From the NCBI RefSeq assembly GCF_002483235.1, contig NZ_DLHN01000029.1, forward strand, positions 1-60,704: a DNA stretch of 60,704 nt, written 5' to 3'. The DNA comes from Pedobacter glucosidilyticus (GTDB taxonomy: Bacteria; Bacteroidota; Bacteroidia; Sphingobacteriales; Sphingobacteriaceae). The translations under genes and the position numbers were made by a program. The notes below the pieces were generated by a model that did no database searches, had not been told where the DNA came from, and was given only the letters and a program-made list of their open reading frames with translations. This document shows positions 8,004 to 17,324 of this stretch, piece by piece. Numbering within the stretch: position 1 is the stretch's first letter; the number at the start of each line of letters is the position of its first letter.

Positions 8004-8489
8004 CTATCTTTCCCAAAAAAATGGGGGTTCAATCCCTAATGAGCGTAAATACACGTAAGCTTGCCCCCTGTGATGAATTTCATTATCAATAAAATAAAAA
8101 ATGGTAGACCAAACAGAACCTTCATATTGGCCGAAAGCTAAAATATCCTCGTGAAAGCGTTCTAAACTAATTTTAGTCCACAGTTCATCAATTTGTACGG
8201 TAGCCTCGTCCCAAAGTTTTAAAATAACTGCTTTTTGTTTACCATGTTCCAAATGTTCATGAAGTTCTTCTGTTTTACCATAAACTATTTCTCTTAAACC
8301 CGGTACAGCAATAGCCAATAACTCTTGTACCATATCTGCAAAGGGTCTCATACCTCCAATACTATAATCAAAAAACTCTTGCTCTGGAAAAGCTTCTATC
8401 AACTTACGGGTTAAACCTCTGTGTCCTTGCCAGTGTGCTCGTAATTCCTCTGAAGTAATTACAGTTGTGTTTGTTTTTGTAGTTTCCAT
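8004..8489 (-). CDS. DinB/YfiT-family protein
   Basis: 161 aa, the usual size for the DinB four-helix-bundle superfamily of metal-dependent thiol transferases and hydrolases. The C-terminal helix has the hallmark DNEIHHRGQAYVYLRSLG, whose histidines with an N-terminal His (HWQGHRGL, residues 15-20) would bind the divalent metal. The substrate is unknown; in some Gram-positives relatives transfer bacillithiol. The gene is transcribed divergently from the dehydrogenase at 8659, with 169 bp between them that would hold both promoters. It is followed by the small gene 7786-8001. Confidence 0.85.
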   Translation of the reverse strand: METTKTNTTVITSEELRAHWQGHRGLTRKLIEAFPEQEFFDYSIGGMRPFADMVQELLAIAVPGLREIVYGKTEELHEHLEHGKQKAVILKLWDEATVQIDELWTKISLERFHEDILAFGQYEGSVWSTIFYFIDNEIHHRGQAYVYLRSLGIEPPFFWER

Positions 8490-8658
8490 AATGATTTATT
8501 TTATATCCCAAAACTACTGTTGCTATTGACAAAGGCTTGTCAGCAATGTTAATCTATTTTATTATCCCTATCATCATCCTACAACAAGTAAATATGTATC
8601 TTACATCATCATTTAAAAAACATACATTTAGCTAAGACTAGTAAAACACCATTATAAC

Positions 8659-9642
8659 ATGAAAATTGCCGTTTTTAGTACCTACCATTACGATGAGGAA
8701 TTTCTTAACAGATACAATACCGGTCATGAGCTTACCTACTTTACCCTGGCCCTTAACCCGGATACTGCACCTTTAGCCAAAGGCTTTGATGCCATTTGCA
8801 TTTTTGTGAATGATAAAGTAGATAAAACGGTATTAGAAGTATTAAAATCTGCAGGTGTTAAATTAATTGTTTTAAGATGTGCAGGCTTTAACAACGTGGC
8901 TGTAGCCGATGCTAAAGCAATGGATATAACCGTAGTAAGGGTACCTGCTTACTCGCCAGAGGCAGTTGCAGAACATGCTATGGCATTGATTTTAACCCTA
9001 AACCGAAAAACACATAAGGCTTATAACCGTGTACGCGAGGGTAATTTTTCTTTAGAAAGATTGATGGGTTTTAACCTGCATAACCGTAAAGTAGCGGTTA
9101 TTGGAACAGGAAATATTGGTAAAGCATTTTGTAAGATACTAAGTGGTTTTGGTTGCCAGATTAGTGCTTATGATTTGTATCCACAAGATGATGTAAAAGC
9201 CATGGGTGTACAGTACGGCACTTTAGAAGAAACCTTATGCGATGCTGATATTGTTTCTTTACACTGCCCTTTAACGCCAGAAACGCAATACCTCATTAAC
9301 CAAAAAACATTAAAATTATTTAAACCTGGTGCCATGCTCATCAATACCAGCAGAGGTGCTTTGGTGCATACCAAAGATGCTATAAAAGCTTTGAAAAGCG
9401 GCCAATTAGGTGCTTTAGGTTTAGATGTTTACGAACAGGAAGGAGATTTATTTTTCCACGACTTATCTGAAGGAATTATACAAGATGAGATGATTACACG
9501 TTTGATTTCTTTCCCTAATGTGTTGATTACCTCGCATCAAGGATTTTTTACACAAGAAGCCATTGGCGAAATTGCAAGAGTTTCTTTTGCCAATATTGAT
9601 GCTTTTTGCAATGGAGAAGAACTAAAAAATAAAGTAGATTAA
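8659..9642 (+). CDS. ldhA: D-lactate dehydrogenase-like 2-hydroxyacid dehydrogenase
   Basis: 327 aa, close to E. coli LdhA in length and N-terminal style (MKIAVFSTYHYDEEFLNRYN). The NAD-binding motif is VIGTGNIGKAFCKI near residue 148. Catalytic residues are the Arg in NTSRGALV, the Glu in DVYEQEGD and the His in SHQGFFT, in the family order. It would reduce pyruvate to D-lactate with NADH in the cytosol. The 3' end overlaps the convergent DUF1801 gene by 4 bp. A related but clearly different dehydrogenase lies at 23086. The LdhA assignment is a family-level call, since several 2-hydroxyacids are possible substrates. Confidence 0.85.
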   Translation: MKIAVFSTYHYDEEFLNRYNTGHELTYFTLALNPDTAPLAKGFDAICIFVNDKVDKTVLEVLKSAGVKLIVLRCAGFNNVAVADAKAMDITVVRVPAYSPEAVAEHAMALILTLNRKTHKAYNRVREGNFSLERLMGFNLHNRKVAVIGTGNIGKAFCKILSGFGCQISAYDLYPQDDVKAMGVQYGTLEETLCDADIVSLHCPLTPETQYLINQKTLKLFKPGAMLINTSRGALVHTKDAIKALKSGQLGALGLDVYEQEGDLFFHDLSEGIIQDEMITRLISFPNVLITSHQGFFTQEAIGEIARVSFANIDAFCNGEELKNKVD

Positions 9643-9995
9643 AGAATTGTCTTATTTTCTTCTACCCTGAAGGCTACTATTTTTTCTATCAGAGCATAAG
9701 GGATAGGCTGGTTTAAAGGAAATTGTACCGAGCCTTTTCCTTGTTTATAAGCAGCCAACTCATCTGCAAATGCGGTATGACCACTTGGTGTTGCATAAAA
9801 ACCAATATGATTTTTAAAAGCAGCAAAATATACCAATGGTTTTTTATGAAGCTTATAAGCAGGCATACCATAGCTGATGCTTTCTACAGCATCTGGTGCA
9901 AGTTTTTTGATAAGTTCTCGGATTTGTTTTAGCTGGTGCTGAATGACTTCCGGAAACTGAGCAATATATACATCAACAGATGCTAAACTTTCCAT
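9639..9995 (-). CDS. DUF1801 (YdhG/YobT-like) protein
   Basis: 118 aa, a typical DUF1801 domain: VDVYIAQFPEVIQHQLKQIR, APDAVESISYGMPAYKLHKK, FKNHIGFYATPSG and KGSVQFPLNQPIP. The fold resembles frataxin-like iron chaperones and some members are annotated as iron chaperones, but the function is unproven. It is cytosolic with no signal peptide. It ends convergently with the ldhA-like gene (4-bp overlap). The DUF72 gene ends 10 bp upstream on the same strand, so the two may form an operon. Confidence 0.87.
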   Translation of the reverse strand: MESLASVDVYIAQFPEVIQHQLKQIRELIKKLAPDAVESISYGMPAYKLHKKPLVYFAAFKNHIGFYATPSGHTAFADELAAYKQGKGSVQFPLNQPIPYALIEKIVAFRVEENKTIL

Positions 9996-10005
9996 TTGAT
10001 ACAGT

Positions 10006-10893
10006 TTAAAATAAGGTTGGATTTTGAGTTGCCATTACCGGGATATGCAAACTGGTACCTACAGCTTTGTTAAGCTTTTGTATGAAATAAGCAGACAATA
10101 AAGGCGAAGCTAACTCTACATTCTGGTGTACAAAAAAATATAATTTTTCTAAACCTGCTTCTTTCCATAGGGTAATGCGTTCTACCCATTCATCTAGTCT
10201 GCTATAATCAGACTCATGATTGGCACCTACATAACGTATAAAAGCAACAGGCGTACTTAGTTTCATGTGCATCATGTCTCTTCTACCTGCTGTATCAACC
10301 AAAACATTACTAACATGGTGTTTTTTAAACAATTGGTAAAGCTCATCGGCAACAGCTTTATGGGTAAACCACTCTTCATTTCTAACCTCTATAGCTAGCG
10401 GTATAACTTTAGGGAAATCTTCTACAAAAGTCTTAAGACGGTCAAAATCTTTTGGTTTAAAATTATCATGCAGTTGCAGAAATACCATACCCAGTTTTTC
10501 TTCAAAATGGCTTATCGCATCGCAAAATAAAGTAACGGGTTCTTTAACATCTATCAACCTTCTGTAATGACTTACTGTATTGGTTATTTTAGGGAAAAAT
10601 TTAAAACCATCGGGTGTTTTATCTTTCCAGCTGCTTACCTGGGCGCTACTAGGTAAATTGTAAAAAGTGGCATTTAGCTCGATACAATTAAATTGAGTTG
10701 CGTAATAAGTTAACTCGTCTTTTGTGCCTTTAGGATAAAAACCTTTTAAATCTGCTTTATTCCATTTTGCACAGCCTACGTAAGCCTCAAAAGCATTTTT
10801 TGCCGGCTTACTCCATATTTCCTTAGTTTCAGGAGCATCTGCCGGAAGGCTAAAATTTATAAGAGATGGGTCTTCTACTTTTCCAAATTGCAT
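10006..10893 (-). CDS. DUF72 (YecE-like) protein
   Basis: 295 aa, a TIM-barrel-like DUF72 protein: YVGCAKWNKADLKGFYPKGT, FNCIELNATFYNLPS, TPDGFKFFPKI, EVRNEEW and YVGANHESDYSRLDEW are family landmarks. The biochemical role is unknown; the shape suggests an enzyme. It has no signal peptide. It lies 27 bp after the TPR histidine kinase and 10 bp before DUF1801 on the same strand, so a loose three-gene transcript is possible. Confidence 0.9.
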   Translation of the reverse strand: MQFGKVEDPSLINFSLPADAPETKEIWSKPAKNAFEAYVGCAKWNKADLKGFYPKGTKDELTYYATQFNCIELNATFYNLPSSAQVSSWKDKTPDGFKFFPKITNTVSHYRRLIDVKEPVTLFCDAISHFEEKLGMVFLQLHDNFKPKDFDRLKTFVEDFPKVIPLAIEVRNEEWFTHKAVADELYQLFKKHHVSNVLVDTAGRRDMMHMKLSTPVAFIRYVGANHESDYSRLDEWVERITLWKEAGLEKLYFFVHQNVELASPLLSAYFIQKLNKAVGTSLHIPVMATQNPTLF

Positions 10894-10920
10894 AATATCA
10901 TCAAAATTAAAACAAAATAC

Positions 10921-12888
10921 TTAGCCTTTTGGTAAGGTAAAGCTAAACTCAGAACCAACACCTTTTTGACTTTTAACACTTATCGTTCCTTTATTGGCCA
11001 ATACATATTCTTTACATAAAATTAAGCCTAAACTATTTCCTTTTTCATTACCAGTTCCTGCTAAACTGATATTTTCAAAGTTGAAAATACGACTTTGTTT
11101 TTCGGCCGACATGCCTATACCGGTATCTTTAACCGTAATTTTAATCACTTCTTTTTCCTCTTCAGCAAAAATTTTGATACTGCCACCAGCATTGGTAAAC
11201 TTAATAGAGTTGCCAATTAAATTTCTGATGATGAAGTCTAGATGTGCTTTATCTGCCACTACTTTAATATCCGTAGGCACCTCATTACTAAAGGATAGCT
11301 TTTTATCTTCTAAAAGTACATTTAAAAAATCTTTATTGAGGTTTATTTCTTCGGAAATGGAAATGGTTTGAGGGTTAATTCTTAATCCTTTTATTTGGGT
11401 TTCTCCCCATTTCACCAAGTCATTTAGGGTATCTAAATATGCCGTACTATTTTGTGTTATTTTGTCTATCAACTCAGCCTTTTCCTGCTCATCCAAATAA
11501 CCGGCTTTTACCATCCCTAATAAGTTAATAATAGCGGCAAATGGCCCTCTTAAATCATGAGCTAAAACAGAGAAAAGTTTGTCTTTTACACTATTAGATT
11601 CCTTTAATTCTTGATTGGCTTTGGATAACAACTGATTAAATTGTCTATTCCTGCGGTTATTAATGGCCATAAAAACCAATACAAACAAACCCAAAATTGC
11701 AACACCTAATATGATAGTGCTGCGTAAGTTTTGTTGGGTATTGATGTATTGTAGCTCTTTAACCCTAGCTTCTGATTTGCTTAACTCATAATCAGCTTGC
11801 AAATCGCTTATTTTACTGTTGATATCTTGATATAAAAAACTATCAGCTAAGTTTTTCTCAGCTTCCTTTAGCCTCAAAGCTTCTTTATAGTTACCAGCTT
11901 GGCGGTAAAGTTTAACCATTTGGTTAAGAATTTCTACTTCTCTTTTGTAGATATTATTTTTTTTAGCAAGTTCTAAAGCTTGCTGATAATAAGCCAGGGA
12001 AATTTTACCATCAATATTTTTGTAATTTTCTGCCAAACCTAGTAATACTTCCATTTCTCTCAAGAAATTTTGTATTTCTTTGGCTTTTTTAAGTGCATCT
12101 TTTTGTAGCAGAATAGCTTCTTGCTTTTTACCTGTAAGCGCATAAACACTTGCCAAATTATTAGTTAAAGTAATATTTAAGCCTTGATATTTGATATTAT
12201 TACTTAAAGCAATACCTTTTTTAAGATAATGCTCGGCTAAGTCGTAGCGTTTAATATCTCTGTAAATGACTCCAAAATTATTATAGATATTAAGTGTGAT
12301 ATTAGAAAATGGGATAGTATCGTTGATAAACTCGGCCTTTTTCAGGTATTTTAACGCAACAGGATAGTTTTTTTGGCCCAAATAACCTTCCGCTACTGTA
12401 AGGTTAGACTCCATAATACCAAAAGCATAATTGTTTTTTTCGCTTATAGCTAAAGATTTTAAAAAGTATTCTATGGCTTTATCATGATTACCCTTTCTAT
12501 TTTCTACCACCCCTAACCGTATGGTAACTGCCGAAATACCTTTTACATTACCCGTTTTTTGGTAAAGCGTTAAGGCTTGTAAATATTGTTTTCTAGATTC
12601 GTTGTATTGTCCTTTATTATCGTATATCATCCCCAATTGGTTAAGCATCATTGCTTTACCATTATCATCATTTAACCTGTTGGCAAGCTCTAAACCACGG
12701 TTTACAAAATAAAGTGCGGTATCAGGTTTAAAGTATCGATATCTGCTCACTAAAGAATCATAAAGTTTAAGCTGTGGATTTAGCTTTACTGTTGGCTGAA
12801 AACCTAAACTTAAAACCGAGCACAGTATAAGCAATAAAAAAGTTAGGCTTTTGATATAATGCTTTTTTATGGTTTTAGATGCAATCAT
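10921..12888 (-). CDS. TPR-domain sensor histidine kinase
   Basis: 655 aa. A signal-anchor or signal peptide (10-32) is followed by a periplasmic TPR array (about 45-350), a coiled-coil (355-385), one membrane segment (389-410), a HisKA domain with the phospho-acceptor His at 444 (VLAHDLRGP) and an HATPase_c domain ending the protein (N box NLIGNSIKFTN, G1 DTGIGM, G2 GNSLGLILCKEY). It would sense a periplasmic state and phosphorylate a response regulator, but none is adjacent, so it is an orphan kinase. It is divergent from the SIMPL gene at 13090, with about 200 bp between. Unlike the kinase at 36702, its dimerisation domain is the classical HisKA type. Confidence 0.93.
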   Translation of the reverse strand: MIASKTIKKHYIKSLTFLLLILCSVLSLGFQPTVKLNPQLKLYDSLVSRYRYFKPDTALYFVNRGLELANRLNDDNGKAMMLNQLGMIYDNKGQYNESRKQYLQALTLYQKTGNVKGISAVTIRLGVVENRKGNHDKAIEYFLKSLAISEKNNYAFGIMESNLTVAEGYLGQKNYPVALKYLKKAEFINDTIPFSNITLNIYNNFGVIYRDIKRYDLAEHYLKKGIALSNNIKYQGLNITLTNNLASVYALTGKKQEAILLQKDALKKAKEIQNFLREMEVLLGLAENYKNIDGKISLAYYQQALELAKKNNIYKREVEILNQMVKLYRQAGNYKEALRLKEAEKNLADSFLYQDINSKISDLQADYELSKSEARVKELQYINTQQNLRSTIILGVAILGLFVLVFMAINNRRNRQFNQLLSKANQELKESNSVKDKLFSVLAHDLRGPFAAIINLLGMVKAGYLDEQEKAELIDKITQNSTAYLDTLNDLVKWGETQIKGLRINPQTISISEEINLNKDFLNVLLEDKKLSFSNEVPTDIKVVADKAHLDFIIRNLIGNSIKFTNAGGSIKIFAEEEKEVIKITVKDTGIGMSAEKQSRIFNFENISLAGTGNEKGNSLGLILCKEYVLANKGTISVKSQKGVGSEFSFTLPKG

Positions 12889-13089
12889 ATTAAGTTATAC
12901 TAATATAAAAATCTATCCGATAGATTTACACATTTTATAGCATTATTATATACGCTTATAACCTTAGTCTAGATGGGCATGGCAAAAATTATTTAAAATA
13001 ATTTTATATCACTTTATGGAATTGGTATAATTATTACATCTTAGAGAAAAACAAATATGAATAATATGATAATCCAAATAAAAAAGAAC

Positions 13090-13779
13090 ATGAAAAAGTT
13101 AGTTTTAACCCTTGTAGCATTAGTTTTTGTAGTTCAAGCTTTTGCCCAAATAGATTTAAGAAAAAAGATTGAAGTAAATGGAAGTGCAGAAATGGAAATC
13201 ACACCAGATGAAATTTATGTTGGTATTTCTTTAAAAGAGTATATGAAAGATGCTAAAAGAAAAATAAGCATCAGTACTTTAGAAAAACAATTACAGGCAG
13301 CAGTTTTAAAAGCTGGTATACCTGCTCAAGATTTCATGATAAATAACTTAAGTAGTTATACCAATTATTGGGAAAAGAAAAAAGACCCTGCATTTTTAGC
13401 CAGCAAACAATACCGTTTGAAAGTAAAAGATCTTTCTAATTTAGATGCTATCATTGCTGCTGTTGATGCACAAGGAATTGCATATACCAATATAGAAAGC
13501 TACTCGCACTCTAATATTGAGGCTTACAAAAACGAACTTAAAGTTAAAGCCCTAAAAAATGCTAAAGATAAGGCTACCACATTGGTAGAAAGTATTGGCG
13601 AAAAACTAGGTGGCGTATTGTTAATACAAGACCACAATAGTGATTTTACGCCACAACCAATGATGTATAAAACAATGGCTGTGAGAGCAGAAATGGCAGA
13701 TGCCGGAGCAATGCCAGATATTGATTTTAAGAAAATTAAACTGAATTACACAATTAATGCAGCTTTTGAAATAAAGTAA
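13090..13779 (+). CDS. secreted SIMPL-domain (DUF541) protein
   Basis: 229 aa from ATG 13090. A longer frame from 13057 adds 11 residues, but the standard signal peptide (MKKLVLTLVALVFVVQAFAQ) begins at 13090. The mature protein is one SIMPL/DUF541 domain: KIEVNGSAEMEITPDEIYVG, a central helix pair, then KVKALKNAKDKATTLVESIG. SIMPL proteins are periplasmic or outer-membrane oligomers; some bind interleukin-receptor kinases or protect against oxidative stress, and the role here is unknown. A paralogue lies in the accessory island at 32146. A strong hairpin at 13873-13897 ends the unit. Confidence 0.88.
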   Translation: MKKLVLTLVALVFVVQAFAQIDLRKKIEVNGSAEMEITPDEIYVGISLKEYMKDAKRKISISTLEKQLQAAVLKAGIPAQDFMINNLSSYTNYWEKKKDPAFLASKQYRLKVKDLSNLDAIIAAVDAQGIAYTNIESYSHSNIEAYKNELKVKALKNAKDKATTLVESIGEKLGGVLLIQDHNSDFTPQPMMYKTMAVRAEMADAGAMPDIDFKKIKLNYTINAAFEIK

Positions 13780-13872
13780 TAGCTGATTATTTTTAGATAA
13801 GGATATAACCTAAAACATATCATTTCACAATTAAAGGAGGCTGCCTCCTAAATTATTAGATGATAGTATGTG

Positions 13873-13897
13873 GAGCGCTTACAATAGGTAAGCGCTC
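13873..13897. terminator. terminator-like hairpin between convergent genes
   Basis: GAGCGCTTAC pairs with GTAAGCGCTC, a perfect 10-bp stem with an AATAG loop. It lies between the ends of the SIMPL gene (plus) and rpiB (minus), so it could serve both. The T-rich tail is weak on both sides. A smaller GGAGG/CCTCC stem lies just upstream near 13837-13850. Confidence 0.65.
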
Positions 13898-13974
13898 TAT
13901 TTGATTTATGCTATTTTTTGAGGCATAATATTTCTAATAACCATCATTAATCTAGATGCTAAAAGCCTTCAAAA

Positions 13975-14409
13975 TTAACAAGAAATTTTACCTACCCTGT
14001 TGGCATGTCTGCCGCCTTCAAATGCAGTAGCTAAGAAAGTATCAATAATTTGCTTAGCCAAATCAAGAGAAATAAAACGTTCGGGAATACAAACTATATT
14101 AGCATTATTGTGGGCTCTTGCAAGTTTTGCCAACTCAACCTCCCAGCAAATAGCAGCTCTTATTCCTTGGTGTTTGTTGGCTGTTATAGCTACACCATTA
14201 GCACTTCCACAAATTAAAATACCTAAATCATAAGCACCACTTTCTACTGCACTGGCTGTAGGGTGTGCAAAATCTGGATAATCTGCAGAATCTGATGAAT
14301 AAGTACCAAAGTCTTTTACTTCTGTAATTTGAGGTAAAGATTTTAGATAGGGAATAATTTCTCCTTTATAATTAAAACCCGCATGGTCTGCTCCTATGGC
14401 AATTTTCAT
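13975..14409 (-). CDS. rpiB: ribose 5-phosphate isomerase B
   Basis: 144 aa, the normal RpiB length. It interconverts ribose 5-phosphate and ribulose 5-phosphate in the cytosol. Landmarks: IGADHAGF near the N-terminus, the catalytic-cysteine loop LGILICGSANGV (Cys near 67), and RAHNNANIVCIPER near residue 99. It starts 6 bp after the tatC stop on the same strand, so it is probably read from a tatC-rpiB transcript. The hairpin at 13873 follows. Confidence 0.95.
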   Translation of the reverse strand: MKIAIGADHAGFNYKGEIIPYLKSLPQITEVKDFGTYSSDSADYPDFAHPTASAVESGAYDLGILICGSANGVAITANKHQGIRAAICWEVELAKLARAHNNANIVCIPERFISLDLAKQIIDTFLATAFEGGRHANRVGKISC

Positions 14410-14415
14410 ATCCTA

Positions 14416-15294
14416 TTAATTTGCGTAAAACTCTTGTTCTTCTTTTAATCTCTTTTTATTCACTCTGCCAGATACACCAATACTTATTTCATACAATAAA
14501 AATAGTGGGAAGCTTACCGTTAGCATGGTTAATATATCTGGTGTAGGCGTTACAATAGCGGCAATAATTAAAATTAACACCACTGCATATCTTCTTTTTT
14601 CTCGCATAAATTGCGGTGTCATGATACCCAGTTTTGATAAAATATAAATCACGATAGGTAACTCAAATACAACACCTGTTCCAAGTGTTAATGTTGCTAC
14701 TGATGATAAGTACGAATCTATAGTAATGGTGTTTTCTATAATATCTGATACCGTATAATTGGTTAAAAAATTCACAGAAAGTGGTGCTATAATATAATAA
14801 CCAAATAAAACACCTATCAGAAATAACATACTGGCATAAAAAACAAAACCACTGGCCGATTTACGCTCGTTCTCATGCAGTGCAGGTTTAACAAAACGCC
14901 AAACTTCCCATAATAAGTAAGGAAAACCTAAAGTTATACCCATAAGTAAAGATGAATTTAGCTGTAAGGTAAACTGGCCAGCCATTTCTGTGTTGATAAT
15001 TTTTCCTGGGATTTCGGTAATACAAAAATCAGGACCTAAGTTAAAACGTTCTCCAATTTTACACATCATTTGGTAAGTCCAAAAATCAGGGCGTTTTGGT
15101 CCCATGATGATGATATCAAAAAGAAAATCGTAATAAGCAAAGGAAAGAACAGTAAATACGACAATAGCTACAGCAGAACGTATTAAATGCCATCTTAAAA
15201 CTTCAATATGATCAAAGAAAGACATTTCTGCCTCTATAGTTTTACCTTTTTGCTTGATAGCTTCAACTAAATCTTTTTTTCTCTCTTTTGCCAT
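14416..15294 (-). CDS. tatC: Sec-independent protein translocase TatC
   Basis: 292 aa with six membrane spans, the twin-arginine-signal receptor of the Tat system in the inner membrane. Family signs: MSFFDHIEVLRWHLIRS at the N-terminal cytoplasmic end, PYLLWEVWRFVKPALHENER between spans 2 and 3, and a final span with VTPTPDILTMLTVSFPLFLLYE. The loop after span 1 is longer than in E. coli, as is common in Bacteroidota. No tatA gene is adjacent, so it must be elsewhere. A strong hairpin (15305-15339) separates it from accC; rpiB follows. Confidence 0.95.
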   Translation of the reverse strand: MAKERKKDLVEAIKQKGKTIEAEMSFFDHIEVLRWHLIRSAVAIVVFTVLSFAYYDFLFDIIIMGPKRPDFWTYQMMCKIGERFNLGPDFCITEIPGKIINTEMAGQFTLQLNSSLLMGITLGFPYLLWEVWRFVKPALHENERKSASGFVFYASMLFLIGVLFGYYIIAPLSVNFLTNYTVSDIIENTITIDSYLSSVATLTLGTGVVFELPIVIYILSKLGIMTPQFMREKRRYAVVLILIIAAIVTPTPDILTMLTVSFPLFLLYEISIGVSGRVNKKRLKEEQEFYAN

Positions 15295-15304
15295 GTTAAA
15301 ACAA

Positions 15305-15339
15305 AAATACCATTCTGTTTTATAAACAGAATGGTATTT
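15305..15339 (-). terminator. 16-bp perfect hairpin terminator after accC
   Basis: A 16-bp perfect stem (15305-15320 with 15324-15339, 3-nt loop) lies 22 bp after the accC stop. On the minus strand it is followed by TTTTGTTTT, an intrinsic terminator. It closes the pdxA-to-accC operon just before tatC. Confidence 0.85.
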
Positions 15340-15361
15340 GTATAAATAATATCATGAATAT

Positions 15362-16702
15362 TTATTCTGCAAAATCAAAAGACTCCATAAACTTAGTGGT
15401 AAAGTTACCTGCTCTAAAATTAGGATCTTTTAATAATTTTAAGTGGAAAGGAATCGTTGTTTTGATACCTTCAATCACAAATTCGCTCAAAGCTCTTTCC
15501 ATCGTATTTAAAGCTTCTTCACGTGTTTGTGCCACGCAAATAATCTTTGCAATCATAGAATCGTAATTAGGTGGAATGGTATAACCCGCATAAACGTGGG
15601 TATCTATTCTTACACCATGTCCGCCTGGAGAGTGGAAATGTGTGATTTTACCTGGTGAAGGTCTGAAGTTATTAAACGGATCTTCCGCATTGATACGGCA
15701 TTCTATCGCATGCATGGTTGGCTCATAAGATTTTCCTGAGATAGGAATACCTGCAGCAACTTTTATCTGCTCTTTAATTAAGTCGAAATTAATAACTTCT
15801 TCTGTTACCGGATGCTCTACTTGGATACGTGTATTCATCTCCATAAAGTAGAAATTGCGGTGTTTATCAACCAAAAATTCTACTGTACCAGCACCTTCAT
15901 ATTTTACGGCTTGCGCCCCAGCGATAGCTGCTTTACCCATTTTCTCACGCAACTCTGGTGTCATGAAAGGAGATGGAGCTTCTTCAACTAATTTTTGGTG
16001 ACGTCTTTGTATAGAGCAATCTCTTTCAGAAAGGTGACAAACTTTTCCGTATTGGTCTCCAATAACTTGGATTTCAATATGACGAGGGTCTTCGATGAAT
16101 TTTTCAAGGTATAAACCATCGTTACCAAAAGCAGCACCAGATTCCTGACGAGCAGAATCATAAGCTGGTTCAAACTCTTCATCGTTCCAAACAACACGCA
16201 TACCACGGCCACCACCACCGGCAGTAGCTTTTAAGATAACCGGATACCCAATTTCATTAGCGGTAGCAATACCTGATTTTAAATCGGCAACCAAACCTTC
16301 TGAACCTGGTATGGTAGGTACACCAGCGTTTTTCATGGTTTCTTTTGCTGATGCTTTATCGCCCATGCTATTAATTTGCTCGGCTGTTGCACCAATAAAT
16401 TTAATCCCATACTCCGCACAAATAGCAGAAAACTTTGCATTTTCTGATAAAAATCCGTAACCGGGATGTATAGCATCTGCATTGGTAACTTCAGCAGCAG
16501 AAATAATATTTGGGATATTTAAATAAGAATCTTTACTTGGAGGCGGGCCAATACAAACAGCTTCATCAGCAAACCTTACATGAAGGCTATCTCTATCTGC
16601 TGTAGAATAAACAGCAACAGTTTTGATGCCCATTTCTTTACATGTACGTATGATACGTAATGCTATTTCTCCACGATTGGCAATTAGTATTTTTTTAAAC
16701 AT
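15362..16702 (-). CDS. accC: acetyl-CoA carboxylase, biotin carboxylase subunit
   Basis: 446 aa, the standard length. It carboxylates the biotin on AccB using ATP and bicarbonate, the first step of fatty-acid synthesis. The N-terminal domain begins FKKILIANRGEIALRIIRTC. The ATP-grasp domain has the glycine loop KATAGGGGRGMRVV near residue 160, and the active-site stretch EMNTRIQVEHPVTEEV near 288 contains the bicarbonate-site Arg and Glu. It is the last gene of the lipid operon, 81 bp after accB, and is followed by the 16-bp terminator. Confidence 0.96.
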   Translation of the reverse strand: MFKKILIANRGEIALRIIRTCKEMGIKTVAVYSTADRDSLHVRFADEAVCIGPPPSKDSYLNIPNIISAAEVTNADAIHPGYGFLSENAKFSAICAEYGIKFIGATAEQINSMGDKASAKETMKNAGVPTIPGSEGLVADLKSGIATANEIGYPVILKATAGGGGRGMRVVWNDEEFEPAYDSARQESGAAFGNDGLYLEKFIEDPRHIEIQVIGDQYGKVCHLSERDCSIQRRHQKLVEEAPSPFMTPELREKMGKAAIAGAQAVKYEGAGTVEFLVDKHRNFYFMEMNTRIQVEHPVTEEVINFDLIKEQIKVAAGIPISGKSYEPTMHAIECRINAEDPFNNFRPSPGKITHFHSPGGHGVRIDTHVYAGYTIPPNYDSMIAKIICVAQTREEALNTMERALSEFVIEGIKTTIPFHLKLLKDPNFRAGNFTTKFMESFDFAE

Positions 16703-16783
16703 TATTATTATTCAATTTGTCGATAATCGATAGGTTAATTTCTTCCAAAGGCAAATTCTTTCTTGCCTATTTGGACAAATTGA

Positions 16784-17257
16784 TTAAATAGGTTCTACTA
16801 AGAATAAAGGTTGATCGTACTCTACAGGTTGTGCATTTTCAACCAAAACTTTAACTATACGACCAGAAACTTCAGATTCTATTTCATTAAATAGCTTCAT
16901 CGCTTCTATAATACAAACTACCTGACCTGCTGAAATCTCATCTCCAACGTTTACGAAAGATGGTTTTTCTGGATTTGATGAGCGGTAGAAAGTACCAATC
17001 ATTGGAGATTTTACAGTGATGTATTTTGAAGCATCATCAATGGCTATTGGAGCTGGAGCTGCTGCTGCAACTGGAGCTGGAGCTGCCGCAGGAACCTGAG
17101 CTACCATTTGTTGTTGTGGTTGCGCAGCTACATAAGTAGGCTCTTGATTGGTTTTTATTGTAATTTTAAAGTCTTGCTCTTCTATTGATACTTCATTCAC
17201 ACCTGATTTTGATACGAACTTGATCAGATCTTGAATTTGTTTAATATCCATTCCCAT
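16784..17257 (-). CDS. accB: acetyl-CoA carboxylase biotin carboxyl carrier protein
   Basis: 157 aa (155 if the ATG at 17251 is used; the start MGMDIKQI leaves both open). It has an N-terminal helical region, an Ala/Pro-rich flexible linker (about 50-80) and a C-terminal biotinyl domain. In IIEAMKLFNEIESEV the Lys of EAMK is biotinylated. It carries CO2 from AccC to the carboxyltransferase. It sits between fabH and accC in the order conserved in Bacteroidota. Confidence 0.96.
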   Translation of the reverse strand: MGMDIKQIQDLIKFVSKSGVNEVSIEEQDFKITIKTNQEPTYVAAQPQQQMVAQVPAAAPAPVAAAAPAPIAIDDASKYITVKSPMIGTFYRSSNPEKPSFVNVGDEISAGQVVCIIEAMKLFNEIESEVSGRIVKVLVENAQPVEYDQPLFLVEPI

Positions 17258-17324
17258 TGATATAGGTTTTATTAGTGTTAAATTTATTTAAAAAAAAATC
17301 TAATATAGTAATCTCTTAGCTAAA